A stretch of 64,000 nucleotides of DNA. Origin: DVED01 sp963838375. Its GTDB lineage: Bacteria; Cyanobacteriota; Cyanobacteriia; Cyanobacteriales; Geitlerinemataceae. The notes beneath the pieces are model-generated. The model was given only the letters and a program-made list of their open reading frames with translations, made no database searches and was not told the origin of the DNA. Made by a program: the position numbers and the translations under genes. Of the stretch, positions 28,566 to 38,699 are shown piece by piece. The stretch's first letter is position 1. Each line of letters starts with the position of its first letter. Location of the stretch: contig CAWIQY010000015.1 in assembly GCA_963838375.1 (NCBI GenBank), forward strand, positions 496,001 through 560,000, in the 5' to 3' direction.

Positions 28566-28934
28566 GTTTTACAGAACGGCGAAGCCGATGGCATGGCATC
28601 GTCCTTTTTATTTTGAACTCGATCTTCTGGGACTTCCCGAGAACTTTTGCCGATCTGGATTTGCCGCCATCGATCCTCTTTGTGAATGGCTGTGCGATAC
28701 TCCTACTGAGTCGCGGTACGAACAACCGATCGGCAATCCGGATTTCATCTCTTGAAAAGTGAATATAGATCTGGGACAATCCCAAACAATTTCCTCTGAT
28801 TACCCTCTCTTAAAAACTTTCAGGCGAAGGTCACCAGATTGGAGAAGCCCGCGTTCTCGCTTTACCCAGATGAACATCGGTAGTACGTCACCCTTCTATT
28901 CCCATTGGCAAATCTATCTCCCAACTTTGACTCA
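28566..28934. other. Region 3' of tnpB, possible guide-RNA end
   Basis: About 370 bases with no supported gene. A short hairpin at 28586-28601 (CGATG/CATCG) followed by TTTTTATTTT could end the tnpB transcript. By analogy with known TnpB elements the guide RNA would cover the end of tnpB and this region, but I cannot fix the element's right boundary. Confidence 0.35.
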
Positions 28935-31361
28935 ATGTGGCACGAACTGAGAAACCAAATCGATAAATGGCGCGGTATCCTGACTGTTGCCCCCAGTGTT
29001 GCCGTCTTCGTGATTGCCGGCAACGCCCTGGGAGTTTTTCAGTTGGTGGAATGGGCAACCCTGGATCAGTTTTTTTCCTGGCGCCCAGTCGAACGGCTAG
29101 ACGATCGAATCACGATCGTTACGGTTGACGAACCGGATATCCAGCATATCGGACAGTGGCCCATGAGCGATCGAACCATGGCTCAACTCCTGAAAGCGAT
29201 TCGGGCGCAACAACCGAGAGCCATCGGTTTGGATATTTACCGAGATTTACCCTTGGAACCGGGACACCAAGAACTGATAGAAGTTTTTGAGTCTACACCG
29301 AATTTAATTGGCATCGAAAAAGTCAGTGGAGACACCGTAGACGCGCCGCCCGCCTTGAGCAAAAAGGGTCAAGTCGCAGCAGCAGATATGGTTGGAGATG
29401 CCGACGGCAAGGTGCGCCGAAGTTTGATCGTGCTTCAAACCCAAGAGAACGAAACCCGAGAGAGTTTGGGTACGAAACTGGCGCTGATGTACTTAGAGGC
29501 GGAGAACGTCGATTTAGAATTACTGGATCGGGATCGGCAAGTTTATCAACTCGGTCGAGCCCGATTCCACCGATTGACGGGGGAGGAAGGCGGTTATGTC
29601 GGCACGGCGACGGATGCGGGTGGATATCAAATTCTGCTCAACTACCGGGGAGAACTCCAAGATTTTCAAACGATTTCCATGACGGATGTCTTAGAAAATC
29701 GCATTCCTGCCGATTTGATGCGCGATCGTTTGGTGTTTATCGGAGCAACAACCCCCAGCCTGAAAGATATCTTTCAAACTCCTTACAATAATGCTCTGTT
29801 TGCCGAACCGACCCAAATGCCGGGGATTGTGGTTCATGCCAACGTTGCTAGCCAAATTTTGAGTGCGGCATTAGAGGGGCGTCCTTTGTTGCGGGCATCG
29901 GGGAGCTTGTTTGGGGATTGGGCATTCTTGCCCAAATCCTTGCAGTTTGTTCGCTGGTTTGTCGGTCCTAATGGGTTGTGGATCGGGCTGTGGTCGTTTG
30001 TGGGGGCGGCTGGTGGTTGGCTGTTACTCCAAACCCGAGTCTTCAACAAAAATATCTTTTTGGTGGGGACACTGGTGGCGATTGTCGCGGCGACGGGTGT
30101 TTTGATTTCGATCGGCTATGTGGCATTTTTAGGCGGCTGGGTGATTCCAGTTTTCTCCCCATTTCTGGCATTGAGCGCTTCGGCGATGTGGATTGCCAAC
30201 TACCACCATCGCTGGCAACTGCAAATTGCCAATCGACGATTGGCAGCGGCGAACAACAAGCTCGAAGAGGCGAATCAGCAACTGGGACGTGCCAATGTCC
30301 AATTGGAAGAATATTCTCAAACACTGGAAACAAAGGTGAACGAACGGACCCAAGAGCTGCAAAACACCCTCGATCGTCTCCAAGCTACACAAGACGAACT
30401 CATTCTATCGGAAAAAATGGCGGCGTTGGGTCAATTGGTAGCGGGGATTGCCCACGAAATTAATACGCCTTTGGGTGCGATAAATTCTTCGGTTCGCAAC
30501 ATCTCTAATTTTTGGCAGGATTATTTGGACAAATTACCCGAATTTTTTCGCAATTTGTCGAACGATCGACAAAGCGATTTTTTGACATTGATTCAAAAGT
30601 CGAGCCAACAAGAGATGAGTTTGTCTACTCGAGAACAGCGCAAAATTAAAAAGGATTTAACGGCTCAACTCAAATCTGCCAATATTCAAAATGCAACGTC
30701 GATCGCCGGGACTTTAGTCACGATCGGTCTTTATGACAATATAGACCCATTATTGCCGCTGTTAAAAGATGCCGACAGCCCAGCAATTCTCAAAATGGCT
30801 TATCAGTTAGCTAATGTTCAAAGCAGTACAAAAACGATCGTCACGGCTGCGGAACGAGCGGGAAAAATCGTCTTCGCGCTGAAAACCTATGCCCGATACG
30901 ATCGAACGGGAGAAAAAACAACGGCGAATATTATCGATGGAATCGAAACGATCTTAACCCTCTATCAAAACCAGATCAAACATGGGGTCGAACTGATTCG
31001 GAAGGTTGAGGATTCTTTACCCAACATTTCCTGTTATCCTGACGAACTGAATCAAGTGTGGACGAACTTAATTCATAATGCTCTGCAAGCCATGAACAAT
31101 AAGGGAACGCTCGAAATTGAGGTACGCCAGCAAGACGGAAACATAGAAGTCAGCATTACCGATAGCGGTGCGGGTATTCCGCCAGAGGTGTTGCCGAAAA
31201 TCTTCCAACCGTTCTTTACGACGAAGCCGCCAGGGGAAGGTAGTGGACTGGGTTTGGATATTGTCCGGAAGATTATCGAAAAACATCAAGGTACAATTGG
31301 GGTAGACTCTGTACCGGGAAAAACGACGTTTACCATTTCGTTACCGATCGATTGTAAGTAA
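28935..31361 (+). CDS. CHASE2-sensor histidine kinase
   Basis: 808 residues from ATG (MWHELRNQIDKW). The membrane helix, CHASE2 domain and three C-terminal helices closely match the CHASE2-GGDEF paralog at 21259 (shared GQWPMSD, RDLPLEPGH, NLIGIEKVSGDTV). A coiled coil leads to an H-box, KMAALGQLVAGIAHEINTP (His ~506), and a HATPase with NLIHNALQAMNN, DSGAGIPPE and GEGSGLGLDIVRKI. An insert of ~130 residues separates the H-box from the ATPase, as in many cyanobacterial kinases. Two response regulator genes follow at once. Confidence 0.93.
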   Translation: MWHELRNQIDKWRGILTVAPSVAVFVIAGNALGVFQLVEWATLDQFFSWRPVERLDDRITIVTVDEPDIQHIGQWPMSDRTMAQLLKAIRAQQPRAIGLDIYRDLPLEPGHQELIEVFESTPNLIGIEKVSGDTVDAPPALSKKGQVAAADMVGDADGKVRRSLIVLQTQENETRESLGTKLALMYLEAENVDLELLDRDRQVYQLGRARFHRLTGEEGGYVGTATDAGGYQILLNYRGELQDFQTISMTDVLENRIPADLMRDRLVFIGATTPSLKDIFQTPYNNALFAEPTQMPGIVVHANVASQILSAALEGRPLLRASGSLFGDWAFLPKSLQFVRWFVGPNGLWIGLWSFVGAAGGWLLLQTRVFNKNIFLVGTLVAIVAATGVLISIGYVAFLGGWVIPVFSPFLALSASAMWIANYHHRWQLQIANRRLAAANNKLEEANQQLGRANVQLEEYSQTLETKVNERTQELQNTLDRLQATQDELILSEKMAALGQLVAGIAHEINTPLGAINSSVRNISNFWQDYLDKLPEFFRNLSNDRQSDFLTLIQKSSQQEMSLSTREQRKIKKDLTAQLKSANIQNATSIAGTLVTIGLYDNIDPLLPLLKDADSPAILKMAYQLANVQSSTKTIVTAAERAGKIVFALKTYARYDRTGEKTTANIIDGIETILTLYQNQIKHGVELIRKVEDSLPNISCYPDELNQVWTNLIHNALQAMNNKGTLEIEVRQQDGNIEVSITDSGAGIPPEVLPKIFQPFFTTKPPGEGSGLGLDIVRKIIEKHQGTIGVDSVPGKTTFTISLPIDCK

Positions 31362-31375
31362 GGATCAATGAATTT

Positions 31376-31771
31376 ATGTCTGAAGCAGCTATTTTGTGTG
31401 TCGATGATGAGCTAGTCATCTTAAAAAGTTTAGAAATAGAACTCCACTCTGCCTTTGGGGATAAATATCTTTATGAGTTTGCTGAAAGTGCTGATGAAGC
31501 TTTAGAAATAATAGATGAACTCGATGATGATGAAGTTCAAATTTTAATCATCGTGTCTGACTGGCTGATGCCCGGAATGAAAGGGGATGAATTTTTGATT
31601 CAAGTTCATAAAAAATATCCCAGAATTGTTAAGCTGATGTTGACCGGACAAGCGGATGAAGAAGCCGTAGAAAGAGCTAAGAAGTATGCCAATCTATATC
31701 GGTATATTGCTAAACCGTGGAAAAACCAAGATCTCGTCGAGATTATTCGATCTGCGCTCTCTGAACTATGA
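31376..31771 (+). CDS. Stand-alone response regulator (receiver domain)
   Basis: 131 residues, a single receiver: acidic pair in CVDDE (~9-13), phospho-acceptor Asp in VSDWLMPG (~62), Thr in LMLTGQAD and Lys in YIAKPW. No output domain, so it probably acts as a phospho-shuttle or partner of the kinase 14 bases upstream. AAGGA lies ahead of the ATG. Its stop overlaps the next start by ATGA, which couples translation of the two receivers. Confidence 0.93.
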   Translation: MSEAAILCVDDELVILKSLEIELHSAFGDKYLYEFAESADEALEIIDELDDDEVQILIIVSDWLMPGMKGDEFLIQVHKKYPRIVKLMLTGQADEEAVERAKKYANLYRYIAKPWKNQDLVEIIRSALSEL

Positions 31772-33516
31772 CTCAAACTGCGATTCTCTGCGTTGATGAC
31801 GAACCCACTATCTTAGATAGTCTCAAAATCGAGTTAGAAGGTGCTTTTGGGGAAGAGTATCTGCTCGAGGTCGCCGAAAGTGGAGAAGAAGCGTTAGAAG
31901 TCATTGAGGAGTTGCTGGAGGATGAATCTGAAATTGCTTTGGTGATTTCAGACTATATCATGCCGGATATGAAAGGAGATGAGTTGCTCAGACGCATCCA
32001 CGAACTCTCTCCAAAAACACTGAAGATTATGTTGACCGGACAAGCGGATCTAACCGCTGTTGCTAATGCTATTAATTATGCGAAGTTATATCGATATATT
32101 TCTAAGCCGTGGCATCCTGAAGATTTAAACTTAACGGTATCGGAAGCTTTATCCAGCTATCAACGAGATAAACAGCTCGCGCAGAAAACGATCGAGCTTG
32201 AAGCGGTTAACACTGCCTTAGAAGCGGCGAACCAAGAGCAAGTTAAACTAATTGCCAAACTCAAAGAAAATGAAGATCGTCTGACTCAATTTTTGGAAGC
32301 AATGCCAGTTGGGGTATTTGTGACAGATGGCAAAGGTCAACCCTATTATCTCAATTCTAGAGCGCAAACTTTACTCGGAAAAGATAAAGTTGAGGTTGCC
32401 GATCCTCAGCTATTACGAGAAGTTTATCAACTTTATCTAGCTAGAAGCGATCGACTATATCCACCCGAACGAGATATCATTTTAAGAGCGTTGCAGGGCG
32501 AAAGTGCCACCGTAGACGATCTGGAAATTCATAACGGAGATCGAATTATTCCCATTGAGACTTGGGGAACACCGATCTACGACGCAACGGGAAATGTTGC
32601 CTATACGATCGCTGCTTTTCAGGATATCACAGAACGCCAAAAAGCGGAAGCCGATCGGCTGGAATTTACCGATAAATTACTGCAACTCAACCGCGCTAAC
32701 GAACAATTTGTTCCCAGTCAGTTTCTCCGGTTGCTCGACAAACAAAGTATCGTTGAAGTGAAGTTGGGAGAGTCTGTCGAACAGAAAATGTCGATTCTAT
32801 TTGCCGATATTCGATCGTTTACGACACTTTCTGAAGATTTATCTCTCGAAGAAAATTTTAAATTTATCAACAGTTTTCTCTCTCGTATGGAACCCGCGAT
32901 TATTAACAATCAAGGGTTCATTGATAAATATATTGGGGATGGCATTATGGCTCTTTTTTCGGGAGATGCAGATGATGCAGTTCGAGCTGGAATTTCCATG
33001 CTTCATAAGTTAGCTGAATACAATATTCATCGGGGCAACTCGGGTTATTCGCCGATCGAAATTGGCATTGGGATCAATACCGGAAACTTAATGCTGGGAA
33101 CTGTTGGGGGTCAATTTCGCATGGATGGAACGGTGATTGGCGATGCAGTCAATTTAGCCTCTCGGGTAGAAGGATTAACTAAAAATTATGGAGCGTCGCT
33201 GCTGATTAGCGATCGCACGCTCTCTGCTCTCAACGAATCTCAAAAGTACGATGTGCGTACGATCGATCGGGTAGCCGTGAAAGGAAAATCTGAAGAAGTC
33301 TCGGTGTTTGAAGTATTCTCTGCCGATCCAGAAGAACTGCGATCGCTCAAGCGCGAAACCAAACACCTTTTCGAGCAAGCTGTTACGTTTTGCCAAACTC
33401 AACGCTGGCAAGATGCCGAACAGAAGTTTCTCGAATGCCTGGAGCAAAATCCTCGAGATCGTGCAGCTTCTATCTACTTAAATCGCTGCCGAAAAACAAG
33501 GGTTAATAGCCAATAG
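31768..33516 (+). CDS. Receiver-PAS-class III adenylate/guanylate cyclase
   Basis: 582 residues. Receiver (~1-125; CVDDEPTILDSL, VISDYIMPDMKGDE, YISKPW), coiled coil, PAS domain (~175-290; FLEAMPVGVFVTDGKG), then a class III cyclase (~340-520) with metal-binding Asp in ILFADIRSFT and YIGDGIMALF and IGIGINTGNLMLG. A short C-terminal TPR-like tail follows (QRWQDAEQKFLECLEQN). Output is most likely cAMP, as for cyanobacterial relatives; cGMP cannot be excluded. Translationally coupled to the receiver upstream. Confidence 0.92.
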   Translation: MTQTAILCVDDEPTILDSLKIELEGAFGEEYLLEVAESGEEALEVIEELLEDESEIALVISDYIMPDMKGDELLRRIHELSPKTLKIMLTGQADLTAVANAINYAKLYRYISKPWHPEDLNLTVSEALSSYQRDKQLAQKTIELEAVNTALEAANQEQVKLIAKLKENEDRLTQFLEAMPVGVFVTDGKGQPYYLNSRAQTLLGKDKVEVADPQLLREVYQLYLARSDRLYPPERDIILRALQGESATVDDLEIHNGDRIIPIETWGTPIYDATGNVAYTIAAFQDITERQKAEADRLEFTDKLLQLNRANEQFVPSQFLRLLDKQSIVEVKLGESVEQKMSILFADIRSFTTLSEDLSLEENFKFINSFLSRMEPAIINNQGFIDKYIGDGIMALFSGDADDAVRAGISMLHKLAEYNIHRGNSGYSPIEIGIGINTGNLMLGTVGGQFRMDGTVIGDAVNLASRVEGLTKNYGASLLISDRTLSALNESQKYDVRTIDRVAVKGKSEEVSVFEVFSADPEELRSLKRETKHLFEQAVTFCQTQRWQDAEQKFLECLEQNPRDRAASIYLNRCRKTRVNSQ

Positions 33517-33523
33517 CTACTAA

Positions 33524-33558
33524 CAACTATCAACTATCAACTATCAACTATCAACTAT
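33524..33558. repeat. Heptanucleotide tandem repeat (caactat x5)
   Basis: Five exact copies of CAACTAT run between the cyclase stop and the DUF937 stop, followed by degenerate TAACTAA. This is a typical cyanobacterial short tandemly repeated repetitive (STRR) sequence. It lies between two convergent genes. Confidence 0.9.
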
Positions 33559-33568
33559 TAACTAACCA

Positions 33569-34093
33569 CTACCGATTCAGAAACCGTCCTGCCATACTAA
33601 TGGCATCACCCAAATCCACATCACCGTCGCCATCGGTATCCAAAAAGCCCTTGAGAATTGGATTTTGTCCGGTAGTGGGTGCCCCTTGAGTCGAACCCAT
33701 TTTCAGGAAGTTCAGCACGGTGGGAATCAGAGTCGGCAGCAATGCTTGAATCATAGAAGCATCAATTCCCGTGGCGCCTGAGATAGCTTGAGAGACTTGT
33801 TGTTGCTGTTGGGGGGAAAACAGCGCCAATACCGCTTGAGGATTGAAACCCGTGCCGCCAAATTGGTTAATCACATTTTGGACGCCGCCGATGCCTTCTG
33901 AGGCTCGTTTTTCCTGCAATGCCGATCGAACATGACCCCCTAATGCGGATATCACGGCTTGAGTTGAAGAGGCATCCATTCCCTGCGTATTACTCGCTTG
34001 TTGGACGCCACCGAGAATTTCCCCGAGTTGTCCGACACTGGCTTGCAGATTAGGATCGTTAATCGCACCCGCAATTTTATCGAAAAGTCCCAT
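33569..34093 (-). CDS. DUF937/YidB-like protein with a C-terminal EF-hand-like loop
   Basis: 174 residues. AGGAG lies 6 bases before the ATG (MGLFDKIAGAINDPNL). Residues ~1-125 are Gln/Gly/Ala-rich helices of the DUF937 kind (ALFSPQQQQQVSQAISGATG). The C-terminus has LDTDGDGDVDLGDAISMAGRF, a single DxDxDG loop as in EF-hands or dockerins. Ca binding is therefore plausible. Function unknown. Confidence 0.75.
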   Translation of the reverse strand: MGLFDKIAGAINDPNLQASVGQLGEILGGVQQASNTQGMDASSTQAVISALGGHVRSALQEKRASEGIGGVQNVINQFGGTGFNPQAVLALFSPQQQQQVSQAISGATGIDASMIQALLPTLIPTVLNFLKMGSTQGAPTTGQNPILKGFLDTDGDGDVDLGDAISMAGRFLNR

Positions 34094-34216
34094 AATTCTC
34101 CTGGGTATTGATACAAGTTTTTAGACTTGAGAGAATTTTACTGCGATCGTGTCTCGAGGACTAAGAGATAATAGAAAAAATTTCCAATTTTCCCGATCGC
34201 GTTTGACTCCCTTGCC

Positions 34217-35851
34217 ATGCCGCTGCCTCGCCTACTCGCTCTCGTTATCAGTGTTGTCCTCGTTCTGGGACTAGCAATTTGGCTGGTGAGTGCCTTGTCT
34301 GGATTTTACGCCCAGGTGGCTTGGTCGGCAAATCCCTTTCTAGCCAATTTGCTGGCTTTACTCTTAATTGTCTTGTTGGGTGCGCTGATTGCCACCTATT
34401 TCTATTATTTTCAACGTTTCTGGCGTCCTAAAAACGGAAAACGGAAAAGACGACCGATGCAGACTCGCCCTGTACCCCAAATTCCAGAAGAAAAAACGGA
34501 GGCGGCATCGGAAAATTTGCGGGCAATTGGGCAACAGATGGCGCAAATTCAAGATGAAGTGGCAAGACAAGAACTGCTGAGTCGATCGAAAGAACTTGAA
34601 GCTCAATTGTCAAGAGGGAATTGGCAAGTGGTGATATTCGGCACGGGTTCGGCGGGAAAAACTTCGACGGTGAATGCGCTTTTTGGGCGGATGGTGGGAC
34701 AGGTTGCCGCACCCATGGGAACGACAACAGAAGGGGCAAGCTATTGTTTGAAATTGAAAGGATTCGATCGCGAAATTTTGATAACAGATACGCCGGGAAT
34801 TTTGGAAGCGGGAGTGGCGGGAACTCAACGGGGTGAGTTGGCGCGACAGTTGGCAACGGAGGCGGATTTGTTGTTGTTTGTGGTGGATAACGATTTGCTG
34901 GCGTCGGAATACGAACCGATGCGGGTTTTAGCGGAGATGGGTAAACGATCGATCGTGGTGTTGAATAAAACGGATTTATATTCTGCGGTGGATGCTGAAA
35001 CAATTTTGGCACGGTTACGATCGCGCTTAAAAGCATTTGTCCCGCCGTCGGATGTGGTGGCGATCGCCGCAAACCCCCGTAGCGTCCGCCTGGAGACGGG
35101 AGAACTGTTTAGCCCCGATCCCGATATTATGCCGCTCATTCGTCGCCTGGTGGCGGTGTTACGGGCAGAAGGAGAAGATTTAATTGCGGATAATATGCTG
35201 TTGCAATCTTACCGATTGGGGGAAGATGCTCGCAAGTTGATTGATGCTCAACAGCGGCGACAAGCGATGAAAGTGGTCGATCGATTTCAATGGATTGGTG
35301 CGGGTGTGATTGCTGTTACGCCGTTACCGGGGATAGATTTGTTGGCAACGGTGGCGGTGAATGCGCAGATGGTGATCGAAATTGGCAGGGTGTACGGTTG
35401 CGATCTCAATGCCGAAGGGGGACGGGAATTGGCGCTGTCGTTGGGGAAAACATTGGCGAGTTTAGGGATTGTTAAAGGCGCTGTACAATTAATAGCAAGT
35501 GCCCTGCAATTTCATATTGGTACGCTGTTAGTTGGGAAAGCGATTCAAGGGGTGACGGCGGCGTATGTCACTCGCATTGCGGGAAAAAGTTTTATCGAAT
35601 ATTTCCGTCACGATCGCGATTGGGGGGATGGGGGAATGACGGAAGTGGTGCAACGTCAATTTCAACTGACGCGAAAAGAAGAGTTTGTTAAGGCGTTTGT
35701 AAAAGATGCGATCGATCGAATTGTGGAACCGTTGAAATTGGATCGATCTGAAGAACTGGAAATGCCATTTCCCGAGTTTGAGGATTCTGTTGAAGTTGAC
35801 GAACAAGATGATTGGCAAGAGCGGAAAATTCGGCGAGATGATTGGGGATAA
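34217..35851 (+). CDS. Membrane-anchored Era/YcjF-like GTPase with DUF697
   Basis: 544 residues. Two N-terminal membrane helices (LVISVVLVLGLAIWLVS; LLALLLIVLLGALIATYF) and a basic stretch anchor it. The G domain has G1 GTGSAGKTS (~142), switch Thr in MGTTTEG, G3 DTPG and G4 NKTD. The C-terminal part (~345-500) is DUF697 (GVIAVTPLPGIDLLATVAVNAQMV). The family is widespread in cyanobacteria and plastids; the process served is not established. Stands alone on the plus strand. Confidence 0.87.
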   Translation: MPLPRLLALVISVVLVLGLAIWLVSALSGFYAQVAWSANPFLANLLALLLIVLLGALIATYFYYFQRFWRPKNGKRKRRPMQTRPVPQIPEEKTEAASENLRAIGQQMAQIQDEVARQELLSRSKELEAQLSRGNWQVVIFGTGSAGKTSTVNALFGRMVGQVAAPMGTTTEGASYCLKLKGFDREILITDTPGILEAGVAGTQRGELARQLATEADLLLFVVDNDLLASEYEPMRVLAEMGKRSIVVLNKTDLYSAVDAETILARLRSRLKAFVPPSDVVAIAANPRSVRLETGELFSPDPDIMPLIRRLVAVLRAEGEDLIADNMLLQSYRLGEDARKLIDAQQRRQAMKVVDRFQWIGAGVIAVTPLPGIDLLATVAVNAQMVIEIGRVYGCDLNAEGGRELALSLGKTLASLGIVKGAVQLIASALQFHIGTLLVGKAIQGVTAAYVTRIAGKSFIEYFRHDRDWGDGGMTEVVQRQFQLTRKEEFVKAFVKDAIDRIVEPLKLDRSEELEMPFPEFEDSVEVDEQDDWQERKIRRDDWG

Positions 35852-36013
35852 TCGTTAATATAATTAGGAGATTTAGACAGGAGAGAATTTCTCAAGTTAG
35901 TATCGAAGTGTTGTCGAAATCTACCTGCTATTACGATTCTCTTTCAGCGGATCAAACGATCGTCACATTTCAAGAATATGTATGAATCGATCTAACTCGA
36001 ATTTACGTTGTTT

Positions 36014-37038
36014 CTACTCAATCCCTAGATGTTGTAGAGCCTTGCGTAAAGAAGTCGGATCGATTTTGGTTGGAGACAGTGCAAATCTGCGGGAATTTTT
36101 CCGAACATCTAGTTCTTTAATCAGGTTGGTTTCCATTTCTCCCGTAACGCCACACCAACTTCCCCCCAACACGCAGACAATATTGCGATAGAGATGCGTC
36201 ACATAACCAGGGTGGAATAACTCTACCAGCTTCACCGCATTTCGATTAAACAACAGGCTACACAGAGCAGCACCGTGTATCCCTACTACAACTTTAGCAT
36301 TTTTGGAGATCGACCATTGCTCGCTAACTGAGATATCTTCGTAGTAAACTTTTTGAAATCCGTAGTCTTGTAAAACAGCTTCGATCTCCTTTTCATTTAA
36401 CAAAGTTCGAGTTCCTTTGCGCGAAATAAAAACTCGTTCTGGAGTTTCGTTGATATAGCCTTTAAAGGCTAAGTTTCTGAACAGTAAATCGTGATACTCT
36501 TGATATATTTCTTTGATTCCCAAGGGTGTATAAATCAACTTTCCGAAAATATCTCGATCGGTACAAAGAGTTGAAAATCCTAAAATTTCATAAGCTGTTT
36601 TCGCCATCGCCGATGCGTTAGCTGGTAATAGGACGGTAATCGGTTCTTCGATGTTCATCATTTTCTGAGCCGCCAATAAACCCGGCATCACATTTTTAAG
36701 GATATGTGCCATATTAGAGTTGGTATCTTGTCGTGCATCAAAAATATACTGTCCGGACAGCGAAAGGGACTGGCAAATTGTCGGTAGGCTATTTTTAAGA
36801 ATCTACTTTCAAATCTGAAGGTAGAAGAGCGTGTAGAGCCTGCACCGAACGGCTCATTTCAATTTCTGCTGTTTGGTAGTAAATATGAGGGTAATTCAAT
36901 TTGCAGAATGTCAGCTTTCCAAGCACTCGCGAGTCGGGTTGGATAAGTGAAAATTGTCAGCTGAGGAATGTGGAGAGCTTGGCTAGGAAGTACACATTTT
37001 TCAGCTGTAACGCTTTCCACCTTTTTATTTAGCATCAT
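36014..37038 (-). pseudogene. GT61-family glycosyltransferase, two one-base frameshifts
   Basis: The intact 3' frame (232 residues from 36712) has VFISRKGTRTLLNEKEIE and VVVGIHGAALCSLLFNRN, hallmarks of GT61/DUF563. Coding continues upstream of that ATG without a start (SLPTICQSLSLSGQYIFDAR). An extra base near 36801 and another in a GGG run near 36890 separate it from an N-terminal piece starting at the ATG at 37038 (MMLNKKVESVTAEK). Removing both gives one protein of about 340 residues, normal for the family. Presumably transfers a sugar onto a cell-surface glycan. Confidence 0.72.
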
Positions 37039-37290
37039 ATTTAAGTTCTTGTGGGTACTTGCACAAACATGAAAACGCTATCTTTTCGATCGGAGTCGCT
37101 TTTTCTAAGCTAGAATCGATTGACAACCGACACACATTGGGAGGTTTTAGGAAATTAGCCGTTTTATATTTAGCTAAGTTATTGTTACTAAACTTAAAAC
37201 TCAAAAAAGTGGCTTAACATTATTTTAGTTAGTATACCACAAAAAAAGTTAGTAATCTGGCTTTACTTGAGTTTTGCCAATCCCGAATCT

Positions 37291-37988
37291 ATGATGTTAC
37301 CTTTTGACTCTACTTTCTTGACTCAACACTTGAATCGAGGTTTAATCGTTTCTTGCCAAGCACCTGTGGATTCTCCACTACGCAATGCCAACATCATTGC
37401 TGCCATGGCAGAAGCGGCGGTTTTGCGCGGTGCGGTTGGGAATTCGCGTTGGATACCCCCGAACACGTGAAAGCGGTGCGAAATCGACTGCCGGATACGC
37501 CAATTATCGGACTGTGGAAGCAGGTAATTTCGGGTTATGATGTGTATATTACGCCACAGTTTCATCACGCAGCGGAGATTGCGGCAGCCGGTGCTGATAT
37601 CATCGCGATCGATGCTACATTACGATCGCGTCCCCAAGGCGAAACTTTTGCTGAAATTGTCTCCAAGGTGCATCGCGAACTCAACAAATCTGTGATGGCA
37701 GATATCGATACGCTAGAAGCCGCAGAAAGCAGCAGAAGCAGCCGGTGCGGATTTGTTGGAACAACCCTTTACGGTTATACAGGTGAAACCAAACATCTGT
37801 CCCCTCCCGGTTTTGATCTGTTGGCAAAACTGGTTGAATGCTTAACAGTCCCGATTATCTGTGAAGGGGGAATTGCCTCGCCAGATATGGCAAAAAAGGC
37901 TTTAGATTTAGGTGCAGATGCGATCGTTGTGGGGACAGCTATTACCGGAATTGACGCGCAAGTTCAGGCGTATCGATCGGTCTTTTAA
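37291..37988 (+). pseudogene. nanE: N-acetylmannosamine-6-phosphate 2-epimerase, multiply frameshifted
   Basis: The start (FLTQHLNRGLIVSCQAP) and the rest (PEHVKAVRNRLPDTPIIGLW, GADIIAIDATLRSRPQGET, VPIICEGGIASPDMAKKALD) are clear NanE. Extra bases near 37441 and 37451 break the frame within GVGIRVDTPEH-type sequence. A second pair, one extra A near 37727 and one missing T near 37752, scrambles eight codons to AESSRSSRCG where AEAAAEAGAD is expected. Intact NanE converts ManNAc-6-P to GlcNAc-6-P. Four indels in 700 bases suggest sequence error or decay. No other sialic-acid genes are near. Confidence 0.78.
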
Positions 37989-38090
37989 CCCACAAAAATG
38001 GAACAGTGAGTTGTCATTAGTCGGGGATCGATCCCTCATTGCCAACCAACGGACAAGGGTAGCAAACCGATCCCCAAACACCTGTAATTC

Positions 38091-38699
38091 TTACCAACCC
38101 AAACTCGAATAAAAAGGTTTGGTTCCTGCTTTTGCTGCCTGGGGAATCAGATCGGTGGAGACTTCTGTCACGCCTTCCTCGAAGCGAGTTTCGGTGCAGA
38201 ATGTTGCGGTACTAAATCCGCCAAACCGTTTCACCGTACTGGTTCGCATCCGAACATCGCTCCCGGAAAACCAGAATCGTTCGATCGAACTCATGGTTTC
38301 ATATTCGGTAATCAGCACTAATCCATCTTCGTCATCCATCACGTACTCTCCAGCAACGGGGACGATTTCGGCATAGCCGCGTTCGCGCAGCATCTTTCCT
38401 TTTTGGGGATTGTCTGCATCGGGAACGATCGCAAACACCGTCGATCCCGCGTGGTTTTCATCATCTTCTTTATCCCATTGCATCGATCCGTTCCATTGAA
38501 CGAATGCACCACCTGCCGCTTGGCTGGGATCGATCTCGTGCATTTTGCAAATTTCCATGACACGAGGATCGTCAGCGCCAAGGGTACTGACTTCGATGGC
38601 AGAACTACCAAGTTCTGCGCGACGAAAAGGCAGATGGTGGGTGGTTCGCTGAGAAACCCACTTCCCCGCACTCTTTTCAAAAAATTGCATGGCGTCCAT
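38091..38699 (-). CDS. Phycobiliprotein lyase, CpcS/CpeS family
   Basis: 202 residues from ATG giving MDAMQFFEKSAGKW; an upstream ATG at 38732 would add 11 residues with no family match. FEKSAGKWVSQRTTHHLPFR and the later SSIERFWFSGSDVRMRTS are the typical CpcS/CpeS lipocalin-like fold. These lyases attach phycocyanobilin or phycoerythrobilin to Cys84-type sites of phycobiliprotein subunits. The gene stands alone; the subfamily (S versus U/T) is not certain. Confirms a phycobilisome-bearing organism. Confidence 0.85.
   Translation of the reverse strand: MDAMQFFEKSAGKWVSQRTTHHLPFRRAELGSSAIEVSTLGADDPRVMEICKMHEIDPSQAAGGAFVQWNGSMQWDKEDDENHAGSTVFAIVPDADNPQKGKMLRERGYAEIVPVAGEYVMDDEDGLVLITEYETMSSIERFWFSGSDVRMRTSTVKRFGGFSTATFCTETRFEEGVTEVSTDLIPQAAKAGTKPFYSSLGW

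Noticed and set aside
37723..37755. Variant NanE segment as a real divergent loop
   Set aside because: Shifting one base restores the expected Ala/Glu-rich helix and GADFVGTT motif exactly, so a pair of compensating indels explains it better.
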